From Bettongia penicillata ogilbyi (Eukaryota; Chordata; Mammalia; Diprotodontia; Potoroidae), in the NCBI GenBank assembly GCA_023548195.1, contig JAJHZJ010000028.1, positions 620,001 through 684,000 on the forward strand: DNA of 64,000 nt, read 5' to 3'. Each line of letters starts with the position of its first letter. The stretch's first letter is position 1. A program made the translations under genes and the position numbers. Under the pieces are notes generated by a model. That model saw only the letters and a program-made list of their open reading frames with translations. It was not told the origin of the DNA and ran no database searches. Below are positions 25,181 to 36,667 of this stretch, piece by piece.

Positions 25181-26078
25181 AAACATAAGCAGGTAAACAC
25201 ACAAAAAAAGATTAATTATAAAGGATTCAATGAGGTTAAACTACCTTCCTGCATTAGAAGATAACATTTATAACTCCTAAGAATTTTACCATTATTAGGA
25301 CACTTAGAAGATATATATTTAGACAGAGAGAATGGATGTGAGTTGTCTAGGATGAAATGAATTCAAAAAATAAAATTAAAGGGTGAGAAAGAGATATCCA
25401 CTAGGAGAAGGGGTAAGGGACAATAAAGAATATGCTAAACTATCTCACATAAAAGAAGTGCAAAATAAAGAACTTTTACAGTGGAAGGGAGGGTGGGTGT
25501 GGTGATGAGTAATGCTTGAATCTTACTTTCATCAGAATGGGTTCAGAGATAATAACATGCACTTTCAGTTGGGTATTTAAATCTATTTTCCTCTACAGGG
25601 AAGTAGGAGAGAAGGAGTTAGTAGAGCAGAAAACTGATTAAGGGAGGCAGGATCAGAAGCAACAGATTTTTGAAGAGGGACGGATGGAAGGAAAGGAGAA
25701 GAGAGGAGAGACAGAGACAGAGAGAGAGACAGAGAAGTTGAGAACAGGATGGAGTGAAATTAAGTATTTAATAATTCTAACGGTGAATGTGAATGAGATG
25801 AAATCACTAATACAATGGAAATGAAGAGCAGAGTGGATTAAAAACCAGAATCCAAAGACATGTTTACAAGAAATGAACCTGAACCCGAGAGATGGACACA
25901 GAATAAAAATAAGACTGAAGGAGAATGTATTTTGCTTCAGCCAATATAAAAGAAATAGCAGAGATGGGAATCATGGCCTCAGATAAAGCAAAAGCAAAAA
26001 TGAATCATTTTTAAGAGATGAGTGCAGAAACTACATCTTGCTAAAAGGAACCTTATAAAATGAAGTCATAATAATATC

Positions 26079-26080
<2 letters not shown>

Positions 26081-26136
<56 letters not shown>
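26081..26136. repeat. (AT)n microsatellite inside L1 ORF2
   Basis: An uninterrupted AT repeat of about 56 bp sits in the endonuclease region, where ATATATGC-like coding sequence normally occurs. Confidence 0.95.
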
Positions 26137-26139
<3 letters not shown>

Positions 26140-27022
26140 CCAAATGGTATAGCATTGAAATTCTTAAAGGAAAAGATAAATGAGTTACAGGAGGAAATTG
26201 ACGTAAAACTGTAAAAGTGGGGAACCTCGATTTCAGCTCTCAGAAGTTGAAAATGAAAGCAAAAATATACAAGAAGAACTTAAAGACATGAATAGAATTT
26301 TAGAAAAGTTAGATATGAGAGGCCTCTAGAAAAAAAATTGAATGGGAAGAGTACCTTTCTCTCAGTGGTACATAGCACCTTCACAAAAAATTAACCATAT
26401 TTTAGGGTATCAGAAGGTCAAAAATGTAGAAAAGCAGAAATATTAAAATCACCATTTTCAGATCATAATGCAATGAAAATTATATTCAATAAAATTTTGT
26501 GGAAATATGGACAAAAATAATTTGAAACTAAATAATGCAATCCTAAAGGATGAGTGGGTCAAAGAAAAAAATCATAGAAATATTGAATAATTCCATTAAA
26601 GAGTGATAACATAACAACATTTATGGGATTCAACTGAAGAATTACTAAGGGGAAATTCCACATCTCTAAATGCCTACATAAATTGAACAGAACATAAGTA
26701 GATCAATGAATTGTATGCAACTAAAAAACTAGAAAGAGAAAAAAATAATAAAATCTCTAATTAAATACCAAATTGGAAATCCTGAAAATTAAAGGAGAGA
26801 CTAATTAATATAATAAAATTACTGAGCTCACCAATAGAATGATAATAAATAAAATTAAAATAAAATTAAAATGTAAAATAGGTAAATAATAGGTTAATTT
26901 GATTTTTTAAAAGAAGATAACCAAATTACTCCCATCAGAAATGAAAAATATGTATCAACACCAATGAAGATGAAATTAAAGTCATTATTAGGAGCTATTT
27001 TGCTTTAGTACATGCCAATGAA

Positions 27023-27080
27023 TTTAACAATAAGCAAAAATGGATGAATATATGTTCATCCATTTTTGCTTATTGTTAAA
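27023..27080. repeat. Perfect 26-bp hairpin (loop 6 bp) in L1 ORF2
   Basis: Positions 27023-27048 are the exact reverse complement of 27055-27080, with TATATG between. The left arm keeps the expected L1 order (GCCAATGAATTTAACAATAA, TGGATGAATA). The right arm replaces roughly 80 bp of expected ORF2 sequence before ORF2 resumes at GAAAGAAATTGAACAAGCC. Confidence 0.95.
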
Positions 27081-29156
27081 AAGAGAAAGAAATTGAACAA
27101 GCCATCAAGGAACTCCCTACGAAAAAATTACCAGGACCAGATAGATTCACAGGGAAATTCTACCAAACATTTAATGAACAACTAATTCCAGTAGTATATA
27201 AATTATTTGGGAAAATAGACAAAGATGGAGTCCTGTCATATTCCTTTTGTGATACAATTATGCTGCTAATAACTAAACCAAAAAATGGAAAAACAAAAAG
27301 AATTCTATAGAATAATTTCCCTAATTAATTTTGAAGCCAAAAATTTTAAATAAAATAATAACAAGGAGATCATAGCAATATATTGTAAAGGTTTTACATT
27401 ATGACCATGTGAGACTTATTCTGGGAATGGAAGACTGGTTCAGTATTAGGAAATGACATCAATAATAAAAACAGCAAAAAATATATGACTATCACAATAG
27501 ATGTAAAAAAAAAAGCTTTTGACAAAATACAACACTCATTCCTATTAAGAAGGGTGGTAAGTAGAGAAGTAATTGGAGCTTTCCTTAAAATGATAAGTAG
27601 TATTTAAGCCTTCCTCAAAAGATCATTAAGGAAACAAGGATGCCTATATTTACCATTCTTGTACATTATTATGCTAGAAATGCTAGCTACAGCAATTGGA
27701 GAAGAACAAAAAATAATTAGAAAAGAAAATGAGGAAATAAAACTGTCACTCCATCACAGATAATATGATATTATGCTTACAGAACCTGGAGAATCAACTA
27801 AAAAATTATCTGAAATAATGAACAACTTCAGCAAAGTTGTAGGATTTTTAAAAAAACATAAAAATCATCAATATTTCTATATATTACCCAAAGTACCTAA
27901 GCAAGACATAGAGAAATTCCATTTAAAAAAAGAGAAGATAATATAAAATACTTGGGAATCTACCTACCAGGACAAACTCAGGAATTATATGAGCAGAATT
28001 ACAAAATACTTCTCACACAGATAAAGATAGATCAGAAGAATTGGAGAAATATTAATTTCTCACACACAAGCTGAGACAATATAATCAAAATGACATTTCC
28101 ACAAACATTTACTATTTCATAGAAAATTATTTAAAATAATTTATAGGACTAGAAAACATAATAAAAAATAAATCTAGAAAAAAAGGTAAAAATATCAAAG
28201 GAATCAACAAAAAAATGTGAGGGAAGGTAACCTACTAGTACAAGATCTCAAACTATTTTATAAAATGGTAATCAAGGAAATAATCTAATACTGTGTAGGT
28301 TCTAAATTTCTTAGAAACATTCTAAGAAATAAAGTGGTAGACTAGTGGAATAGATTAAGCACACAGCATGCAATATTAAATGAAAAATTTAGTTTGTTAA
28401 ATACAAACACTCAAGTTTTCAGGACAAGAACTCGTCATCAGACAAAAAATGTTCAGAAAAAAATCAGCTTTGGGCAGAAACTAGGTTTAGATCAACATCA
28501 CATGCTGCATACCAAGAAAAGGCCAAAATGAGTACATGATTTAGACATGAAGGGTGATATCATAAGCAAATTAGGAGAGTATGGAGCATTTTATATGACA
28601 GATCCCTGGCTAATGGAAGAATTTGTAACCAAACAATATATAATGAGCATTACAGGATATAAAATTGATAACTTGATTGCATTCAATTAGAATTTTTTGC
28701 AAAAACAAAGTCAATGCAACTAAGATTAGAAGGAAAGCAGAAAACTGAGGAAAAATAGCAGCAAGTTTTTCGGATAAAGCCATCATTTCTTAAACATAGA
28801 CAGAACTTAATCATATTTATAGAGTCATTCCTCACCTGATAAATGGTCAAAGGATATGAGTAGGCACTTTTGAGAAGACTACCTATATTCATATGAAAAA
28901 TTGTCATATGATTGATTACAGAATGCAAATTAAAATAATTCTGGGGTTCCATCTCACACCTATTAGATTGGTTAATATGACAAAAAAAGGAAATGACACA
29001 TGTTGGAGAGAACGTGGAAAAACTGGTATACTAATACACTATTGGTTGAGTTGTGAACTAATCCAACCACTCTGGAGAGAATTTGAAGCAATCTATAAAG
29101 ATATACAAATTCATGCATATTTGTTGAGCCAGCAATACTACTACAAGATCTGTATC

Positions 29157-29171
29157 CCAAAGAAACTTTTT
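29157..29171 (+). repeat. Left TSD of HAL1 copy B
   Basis: CCAAAGAAACTTTTT at 29157-29171 pairs with CCAAAGAGATTTTTT at 31914-31928: 13 of 15 positions match and both differences are transitions. The combined ORF2 reading, TATCCCAAAGAGAT, is the usual L1 sequence. Confidence 0.8.
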
Positions 29172-31913
29172 CCTTTTATTTTTTTGTTTCTTTTTCCCCA
29201 ATCTATTTATTTTCAGTATTCAACATTCATTTACACAATATTATGAGTTTCAAATTTTCTCCCCATATCTCTACTCGCCCACCCCAAAACATCATGCATT
29301 CTGATTGCGCTTCCCCCAATCTACCCTTCTATCATACCCCTGCCTTCCCTTATCCCTATCTTCTCTCTTTTCTTGTAGGGCAAGATACATTTCCATACCC
29401 CATTACGTGTACTTCTTATTTCCCAGTTACATGCCAAAACAATTCTCGACATTTGTTCCTAAAACTTTGGGTTCTAAATTCTCTCCCTTCTTCCATCCCC
29501 ACCTATCCCCAATGAGAAAGGAAGCAATTCAATACAGGCTATATATGTGTAGTTTTGTTAAAGACTTCCATAATAGTTATGTTCTGAAGGACTAACTACC
29601 TAGATTTCCCTCCTTCCTAACCTGTGCCCCAATTTACTCTATTCTCTCTTTTTTACTTTATAAGTTCCCAAAAATGTTTGCTTCTAATTACCCCCTCCTC
29701 TCATTTGACCTCTCTTCTATCATTTCCCCACATCCCACTTATCCCATTCTCCCCTACTTTCCTGTGGTGTGAGACAGATTTTCATAACAAATTTAGTGTG
29801 CATGTTTTTCCCTCCTTAAGCCAAAAGTTATGAGAGTAGGCTTCAGTTTTCCCCTCTCACCTTCCCCTTTTCCCCTCCACTATAAAACCTTTTTCTTCTC
29901 TTTTATGAGAGATAATTTGCCCCATTCCATTTCTCCCTTTCTCCTCCCAATATATTCCTCTTTCACCCCTTAATTTTATTTATTTAGATATCATTCCTTC
30001 CTATTCATCTCACAGTGTGCCCTGTACATACATGTGTGTGTGTGTTTTTCGGTGTGTGTGTCTGTGTGTACTGAGAAAAGTTTCAAGAGTTACAAATATT
30101 ATAGTTTCACATAGGAATGTAAACAATTCACTTTAGTAATTCCCTTATGATTCTCTTTCCTGTTTACCTTTTCATGCTTCTCTTGATTCTTGTGATTGAA
30201 AATCAGATTTTCTCTTCAGCTCTTGTCTTTTCATCAAAAATGATTGAAAGTCCTCTATTTTATTGAATGACCATTTTTTTCCCTTGAAGTATTAGACAGT
30301 TTTGCTGGTTAGGTGATTCTTGGTTTTAGTCCGAGTTCCCTTGATTTCTGGAGTATCATATTCCAAGTTCTTTGATCCCTAAAGGTGGAAGCTGCTAGAT
30401 CCTGTGTTATCCTGGTTGTATTTTTACAGTACTCAAATTCTTTCTTTCTGGCTGCTTGCATCATTTTCTCCTTGACCTGGGAACTCTGAGATTTGGCTAC
30501 AATATTCCTAGGAGTTTTTCTTTTCAGATCTCTTTCAGGAGGTGATTGGTGGATTCTTTCAATATTTATTTTACCCTCTGGTTCAAGAATATCAGGGCAG
30601 TTTTACTTGATAATTTCATGAAAGATGATGTCTAGGCTCTTGTTTTGATCATGTCTTTCAAGTAGTCCATGATTTTTAAATTGTCTCTCCTGGATCTATT
30701 TTCCAGATCAGTTGTTTTTCCAATGAGATATTTCACATTGCCTTCTATTTTTTTCATTCTTTTGGGGCCTTTTTGTAATTTCTTGGTTTCTCATAAAGTC
30801 ATTAGCTTTCATCTGCTCCATTCTAATTTTTAAAGAACTATTTTATTCGATGAGCTCTTCATCCTCCTAATTCTCTTTAAGCCATTCTTCTCCTTATGGC
30901 TTTTTGGGCCTCTTTTGCCATTTGAGTTAGTCTATTTTTAAAGGGGTTAACTTCTTCAGCATTTTTGGGTCTCCTTTAACAAGCTGTTGACTTGCTTTTC
31001 ATGATTTTCTTGCATTCTCTTATTTCTCTTCCCAATTTTTCTTCCACCTCTCTTACTTGATTTTCAAAATCCTTTTTGAACTCTTCCATGTCCTGAGAGA
31101 ATTGCATATTTATTTTGGAGGTTTTGGATGCAGAAGCCTTGACTTTTAGGTCTTCCTCTAAATTGTTCCTCTTCATCTGAAAGATTAGAAGAAAATGCCT
31201 GCCCATCAAGAAAGTAAACTTCTATTATGTTACTCTTTTTCCATTTTGGAGGCATTTTCCCAGACAGTTACTTAACTTTTGAGTTCCTTGTCAAGGGGAG
31301 GGTATAAGTTCTTAGTTCCTCCAAGGTGATAATCAAGGGAGAGGAGTTTATTCATCTCATGGCCTGTGCTCTGATCTGTGAGCAGGATTCCCTCTCCAGA
31401 ACCTCCACCAGCTCCACAAGAGCCCTCCTCCTCCCCCCACGGTCACCACTCAGGGATGAGAACAAGATCAACTGCTCAATTCCCCCAGGGACTTTAGGCC
31501 AGGGCTCCAACAATGAAACCTGCTGATGCCTGGGACTGGGGCTATACTACTGAGTTCCCTTCTTACCCAAGTGAAAGAGATTTCTCACTGACTTTTGAAA
31601 TTATCTTTGGCATTTGTGAGTTGAGGAACCTGGGACCCGCAGCTGCTGTCAGTGGCTCCTTGAAGGCCACTCCAGTGCTTTCCTTGCCATGGCATGGCCC
31701 ACACTATGCTGTGCTCTGCTCCACACCCAGCATGATCAACCTTTCCTGTTGTCCTTCCAGTCTATCTTGTGCTGGAAATCTCTTTCACTCTGTTGTTTTG
31801 TGCCTTCTGCTGCTCTAGAATTTATTTAGAGTCATTCTTTACAGGTATTTTGTGGCCTGTGGAAGGAGAGCTTCTAGAGGTGCATCCTTCTCCTCTGCCA
31901 TCTTGGCTCTGCT
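29172..31913 (-). mobile_element. HAL1-like element, copy B, nested in old L1
   Basis: It is antisense: the A-rich tail (as T tracts) is at 29172-29210 and the 5' end at 31913, next to the signature GAGCCAAGATGGCAGAGGAG read on the minus strand. Parts in element order are 5' UTR (31913-31256), ORF1 relic (31255-30187) and a 3' UTR of about 1 kb with a CA-type microsatellite (about 30030-30075). No ORF2 is present. At 2742 bp it matches copy E in length (2816 bp). It is older than D and E, with more frameshifts and a lost ORF1 stop. Confidence 0.9.
30187..31255 (-). pseudogene. L1-type ORF1 relic (copy B)
   Basis: The minus-strand ATG at 31255-31253 starts MPPKWKKSN, equivalent to MPRKGKKNK in other copies. 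A frameshift follows. The frame 31209-30976 holds the coiled-coil start (MEEFKKDFENQVREVEEKLG). Later blocks for the RNA-recognition and C-terminal domains can be read on the minus strand at about 30750-30350. The normal TGA stop has become TCA at 30186-30184. It is not translatable. Confidence 0.8.
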
Positions 31914-32400
31914 CCAAAGAGATTTTTTGAAAGAATGAAAAGGACCTGTTCACAAACATACACACACACACATACGTACACACACAATTTATTTATTTAC
32001 TAGTTCATTTATTTGTAGCAGCTCTTTTTGTGGGGACAAAGAATTGGAAATTGAGGGGATGTTCATCAACTGGGGAATGATGGAACAATGTGTGGTATAT
32101 GATTGTGATGGGATAGTTTTTGCTATAAAAAATCATGAGCAGGATGGTTTCAGAAAAGAAAAACCCATAAAGGATTGAATGCAGATTTTTTTTTCTTTTA
32201 CTTCCTTCATTTTCAGTCTTGGTTTTCTTTCTCAACATGGTTAATATGGAAATTGTTTTGAATAACTGTATATGTATATATGTCTATACACATATATATA
32301 TACATATATACACATATATGTATACATATATGTGTAATCTATATCTATTTGCTTGCCATCTCAAAAGGAGGGAAATGGAGGTAGGAAAGTTGAGATACAT
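31914..32400 (+). mobile_element. Old L1, right part (ORF2 end and 3' UTR)
   Basis: It continues the L1 exactly across copy B. A CA microsatellite lies at 31960-31990, then the ORF2 end (AAAGAATTGGAAATTGAGGG, CAACTGGGGAATGATGGAAC, ATGAGCAGGATGGTTTCAG), then a 3' UTR with a TA/TG tract (32270-32335) and GCTTGCCATCTC, AAAAGGAGG. No clear poly(A) was seen after 32400. Confidence 0.85.
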
Positions 32401-33234
32401 TTTCACCACTATTTTAATCACTTTCTTTCTCTTCTGTCACTGCATCTCAGTGCCAATGATGATGAGGAAAAATACCTCCTAACTTATGAAAAATCTCACT
32501 ACATATCCAGGAAACCCTGCAACTTTCTCAAGTTTTTGGTACTTTTATTCTCACTCATATAATTAACCCTTAATTTTTTTTTTTGTATAGCCATATCATT
32601 CCATGGAAACCAAGGTAGCACATGTTTTTATCCTTCAGCTGATATACTGCTACCTCTCTTTCTGAAAATTAAGCTCAACACAATCAGTTTCTTTCTCTGA
32701 CATGAACACATTACTGGTTTATCTCCAGCCCTAATCCATCCTACTATTCAATATCCTCCATAAAGATCACGCTTACTAAGGATGCCAAACATCTGTTTTC
32801 CATCAAATCCAGTATTTTCATATCAAGGACTGAAAAACAAAATGTTCAAAGAAGGATGTTCTGACCACATGGGCTGTGTTTTGTGGTGTATATATTTATG
32901 TATATTTCCAGCCTTTCTAAAAACACTTTTTTCCTTTAATTTTAAAATTTATCAAGTGTTCATTTGCTTGTTAAGTGTGATAAAGTTATTTCCTTCTATA
33001 AAGCATGTTAAACACTATGTAGCATTAATAAGCTAAGAATAACATCCTTATCCAGAACTGACACCATAACAATAACAACAATAAACAATTTGAAACCCTG
33101 GTTCAAATAGTGGCTTTGTCACTATGATATAATGTTTCCCATGAGTTTAAGAAATAGATAGAGTTTAATTACATTTTGTGACCTTATATAAAATTACCAA
33201 TATTGGTAAATGGTGGAGTTAGTGGTACTTGCTC
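32401..33234. other. Unassigned AT-rich sequence
   Basis: No gene or repeat family recognised. Confidence 0.35.
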
Positions 33235-33490
33235 CTATCATGGTGATAATAATAGCCAGCATTTATATAGTGCTTTAATTTTTTTTATAAATATTATTCC
33301 ATTTTATTATCACTATTGCCCTGAAACATAGTTTTATTCATCACTATCATTTTAGAAATGAAGAAATTAAGACAGTCAGCTGTTAGTGGGCTTGTTTGAG
33401 TTATATAGTTAATAAGAATCTGAGGTGCATTGAAACTCAGGTCTTCTTGACTCCAAGTCCAATGCATTATCCATTGTGCCATATAGCTGT
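33235..33490 (-). mobile_element. MIR-type SINE
   Basis: Antisense order: AATAGCCAGCATTTATATAG, ACTATTGCCCTGAAACATAG, a TTTTAGAAATGAAGAAATTA block, GAAACTCAGGTCTTCTTGAC and the head CATTATCCATTGTGCCATAT. Confidence 0.75.
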
Positions 33491-33884
33491 TAGAATAACA
33501 AAGGAAGCTATATCAGAAAAAAAATCACAAATACCCATATTTTCCCTACTAGAAATGTTTTCATACAGATAGTGCTGACCAGTTGAGCAGAGAATCATAA
33601 ATGTTCATGAAATGAACTGAAGACACACATTTTATATCAATATTAGATCATAATAAAATTGGAAACACATTAGAAGTTTTAGATAAGGACTTCATTGTGC
33701 TTTTTGTCAATGATATGCTTGGTTACACAAAAACCTATTGTATAAAAGCAAGTTGAGGAAATTATTGAAGACCTACATGAATTTATTGGAAGATTATCGG
33801 CCATGTCTAATTGCTACAGATAGTAAAATAAAAACAAAATACTGGACTCCTTATCATCTACTTAAAGGGAACAAAAAAAGATAG
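33491..33884. other. Unassigned sequence
   Basis: Nothing recognised. Confidence 0.3.
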
Positions 33885-34575
33885 AATCATAAAATATGAG
33901 AGTTAGAAAGACCTCAGTAGCCATCCAATCCAACTTGTACCTGATAGAAATTTATATTACAACATACCCCAGAAGTACTCAAGTAGCTTTTGACTTTTAG
34001 CAGAAATCTAAGAAAGGAGAACCTACCATCCCTTGAACTAGTCCATTGAAACTCTTGACAGTTCTAATTCTTAAGATATTTTCTTTTATTTTTGCCTCAA
34101 GAAACGAATTTGTCCTTGGAAACTTCTCCTATTTTTTCTTGTCCTGGATTCCCAAGCCAGGCAAAAGAAGTTCAATTCCCTATTCCATAGGACAACCCTT
34201 CCAATATTTGAATCTAGCTAACTCTGACTGACTCCATCATTTCTTGTATAGGCTAAGATGAACAAATATTTAAACCAGTCCTCCCAAGAGATGGACTCAA
34301 AGACCCTTCACTATCATAGTTTACTTCATCTATACTCCCCACAGTGTACTAAGAACTTTTATAAAACCATAGTGCCAAGAACTAAACATAATACTCCAAA
34401 TGATACCCAATGGAAACAGAGTGCAGTGACACTATCACTTCCCTGTTTTAGGAAGCTATGCACTTATGATTGAAGCACCAAATCAATTTAGCTTCTTTTG
34501 TTGAAAAATACACCCTGTCCTTGGCTCATATTGAACTTGCAGTCCATTAAAATCTCAAGATCTTTTTTTCAGAAA
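33885..34575 (-). mobile_element. CR1/L3-type LINE, 3' region
   Basis: Read as written, the order fits an antisense CR1/L3 3' end: AGACCTCAGTAGCCATCCAA, CTACCATCCCTTGAACTAGT, CCTTCCAATATTTGAATCTA, GTGCCAAGAACTAAACATAA, TACTCCAAATGATACCC and GAACTTGCAGTCCATTAAAA, near the end GATCTTTTTTTCAG. It is old, with no frame. Confidence 0.75.
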
Positions 34576-34609
34576 AACTGAATTAATGTGGAAAATACAA
34601 ATATGCCAG

Positions 34610-35923
34610 AAATCAAAATTTCAGTACAAAATTTAGTAAACAATCATAACACATAGTATAACTACTTGAGAAGCAAAGAAATTATAGAAGAGATATAGAA
34701 GAGATTTCTATAAATATTATATGGAAAATGTATAGATGTTATATGGCCTAAAGTCCCAGATAATAAAACAGAAGCTTACACATCATTAATATAATGAAAT
34801 GGCAGTGCAGATACCATTGAAGGAAAGGATCAGTTAGGGTGAGGGAGGTGACCATTTTTGCAAAATTGGGAGGTAGCAGGTCCAGATAAGATTCATAATT
34901 ATTGGCTCAAAATATTCATAATGGTGAATAAATTATATGGAAAGAACCTTAACTGTTTTCTCATTGATGCAAGTTTGACCTGATCTTTCTCAACAGAATG
35001 CATCACATGATTACAAAAAAAAAAAAGATGAGAACACCAGTGACCCCTCCAAAAGTTGACCATTGTATGTTTATGTAATGTCCTTTATACAAAGAATTCA
35101 GACCTTGAAAAACTAAAAAAGAAATCTATAATTACCAGAAAACAGTGTATTGGCTGAGTAGCAAAACGAATGCACAATGAATGTCTAAGCAATATGAAGA
35201 GCAACTTATTAGTTCAGTGACTTTTTTTGGACAAGCTGCCAAAAAGCACTGCAACATTTAACCTACTTGTATTAATTATTGTTTGGAACAGTTCCATAAT
35301 CATGACTGGCTTAGTCATATGCAAGAAATACATGAAATAGTTCCAAAAAATAGTGAGAATAATAGAATAAGTGATATCCATATGGAAAACTATGCCTCAT
35401 ATAAAACATGATACCAATACAATTATGTCAACAACAATGAAAATAAACTATATCAAGATATCAATACAAAATATGGTATCAACCAAGGACAAAATTTAAG
35501 TCAGCTATGGTTCTCCCTATGCTTAAATACATTTTTATACCTCCTGAATAGAATAAAGCATGAATTTTGGGGAGTCATGCCAAAACAATTATTAATCTCT
35601 AGATATACATGAATTACATCAAGTTGTAAGGCTATACTGAAAAACACATTAAATAGCTATTTTATCTCATACTTTTCTCCCATGTTATCAAAATATCATC
35701 TGTGCTCAGTAAGTGTAAAATTCTTAATGTGCCCAAAAGAAGAAGTGAGACTAAATGCTTGAACTTTAATACAGAGGTCAAATTGAACCAAGAGATGAAA
35801 ATAATACTTAGAAATAACTTGTCCTTTTCCAGTCAAAACATATTGAGGACAAGTCTAGAACAGAAAAATCTGATGCAAAGTATTTTAAGAGGGTAATTAG
35901 GTTCGTGAAGTCAAAATATAATG
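34610..35923 (+). mobile_element. R4/Dong-type LINE, left part (reverse transcriptase)
   Basis: The broken translation gives R4-like reverse transcriptase blocks in order: GPDKIHNYWLKIF (about 34877), a region near 35265-35330 with DWLSHMQEIHEI where motif A is damaged, and the strong block YGINQGQNLSQLWFSLCLN then LLNRI at about 35475-35560 (motif B; R4 elements have a similar QGDSLSPLWF). A KCKILNVPKRR block follows at about 35711. The element is cut at 35923 in the middle of a codon series and resumes at 43030 in a compatible frame. Many stops make it inactive. Confidence 0.75.
35913..35923 (+). repeat. Left TSD of L1-type insertion in R4
   Basis: AAAATATAATG at 35913-35923 is repeated at 43030-43040. 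Removing everything between joins the R4 reading ...VKSKYN to GKNMFTASNTLSIPVL, which is how the R4 C-terminal part should continue. Confidence 0.85.
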
Positions 35924-36667
35924 ATTTTTTTTGCTGAGAGTGAATATGGCAGAGTAAGCAGTAAATCTCTGTAACTCTCCGGTATTCACTCTCAAACAAT
36001 AATAAGATTGTGCCCCCAAACAAATCTTAGAACAGCAGAACTAGCAAAAAGACAGTGAAACAATCTTTTAGCCCAAGAAACTTAGATCAGCAAGAAAATC
36101 TGTCTTACTCAGGTAAAATGGAAGCATATTCCAGGACAGAAACTGTCCTAGCAAGACAGCATCAAGCCCCATCTCAATAAACCAGAGAGAGAGAACCTGA
36201 GCCCCACTGTGGTGCCAAAACAAGGAACTGCCCCATCGCCATGTGCCTTAGCAGAACTAGAATGGCTGATCAACTCCAGCTCCAAGCAGCACAACACGTT
36301 TCTGCTCAACCCCAGGTGGACAGGCATCCTCCAGTGACCTGGCATACACATGCTTCAGTGTAGCCTGAGGAAAAAGCAGAAACACCCCACCAGGCCTTAG
36401 CACACACCAGACATCGATACTAGAACGGCAGTTCAACACCAGGTAAGCTGCCAGACCCCTACAGCCTCTGGCTGCACTAACTCACCAACCCCACCTCCTC
36501 AGGACAGCACCAGACACTAGAGATCATGGGGCCTCAAGATTACATCAGTATAGAACCAGATAAACAGCCAGAGCTTGTCGTGACTGGCAAAAGCAAGTTG
36601 AAATCATGTCATTTCCACCCCAGAAGCATCACTCAAATTTAAAAGGAAAAAAATGAAAAAGAAAACC
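35924..36667 (+). mobile_element. L1 5' UTR and ORF1 start, copy G
   Basis: It begins with a T run and the L1-like 5' signature GAGTGAATATGGCAGAGTAA. The A/C-rich 5' UTR differs in sequence from that of F, C and E. It ends near 36640-36667 at AAAATGAAAAAGAAAACCC, which resembles the ORF1 start of other marsupial L1 elements, and is then followed abruptly by the 5' end of copy F. Confidence 0.65.

Larger units (their letters stand above)
25740..29160 (+). pseudogene. L1 ORF2 relic (endonuclease and reverse transcriptase), split
   Basis: Recognisable blocks in order are: endonuclease N-terminal region (NGNEEQSGLKTRIQRH, about 25820-25865), a block near 26140-26180 (PNGIALKFLKEKINEL), and the domain end near 26385 (KINHILGYQKV). 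Reverse transcriptase follows: [15 protein letters not shown] (about 27130), FDKIQHSFLLRR (about 27510), and a damaged YADD region near 27750-27770. The C-terminal region includes KYLGIYLPGQTQELYEQNYK (about 27945-28010) and the end region near 28920-29130. The last coding part and 3' UTR lie beyond HAL1 copy B. Catalytic motifs are broken by stops and shifts. Confidence 0.8.
23640..29171 (+). mobile_element. Near-full-length old L1, left part
   Basis: The element starts near the L1 5' signature GACCAAGATGGTGGAATAAA. It runs through a 5' UTR (to about 24390), a decayed ORF1 (about 24395-25180), a purine-rich inter-ORF region, and ORF2 from about 25740. ORF2 holds the endonuclease part (about 25780-26500) and the reverse transcriptase (about 27080-27950). 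It is interrupted at 29172 by HAL1 copy B and resumes at 31914. Taken together the L1 is about 6.0 kb, the normal full length. Many stops, frameshifts, an AT microsatellite (26081-26136) and a fold-back mutation (27023-27080) show it is long dead. Confidence 0.9.

Noticed and set aside
23640..29171. Endogenous retrovirus as the source of the reverse transcriptase relic
   Set aside because: Order of parts (5' UTR, coiled-coil ORF1, endonuclease before reverse transcriptase, 3' UTR) and lack of LTRs, gag or protease fit L1 only.
36148..36439. Overlapping antisense ORFs near 36.2-36.4 kb as a small gene
   Set aside because: They lie antisense within the 5' UTR of L1 copy G, overlap each other and have no family features.
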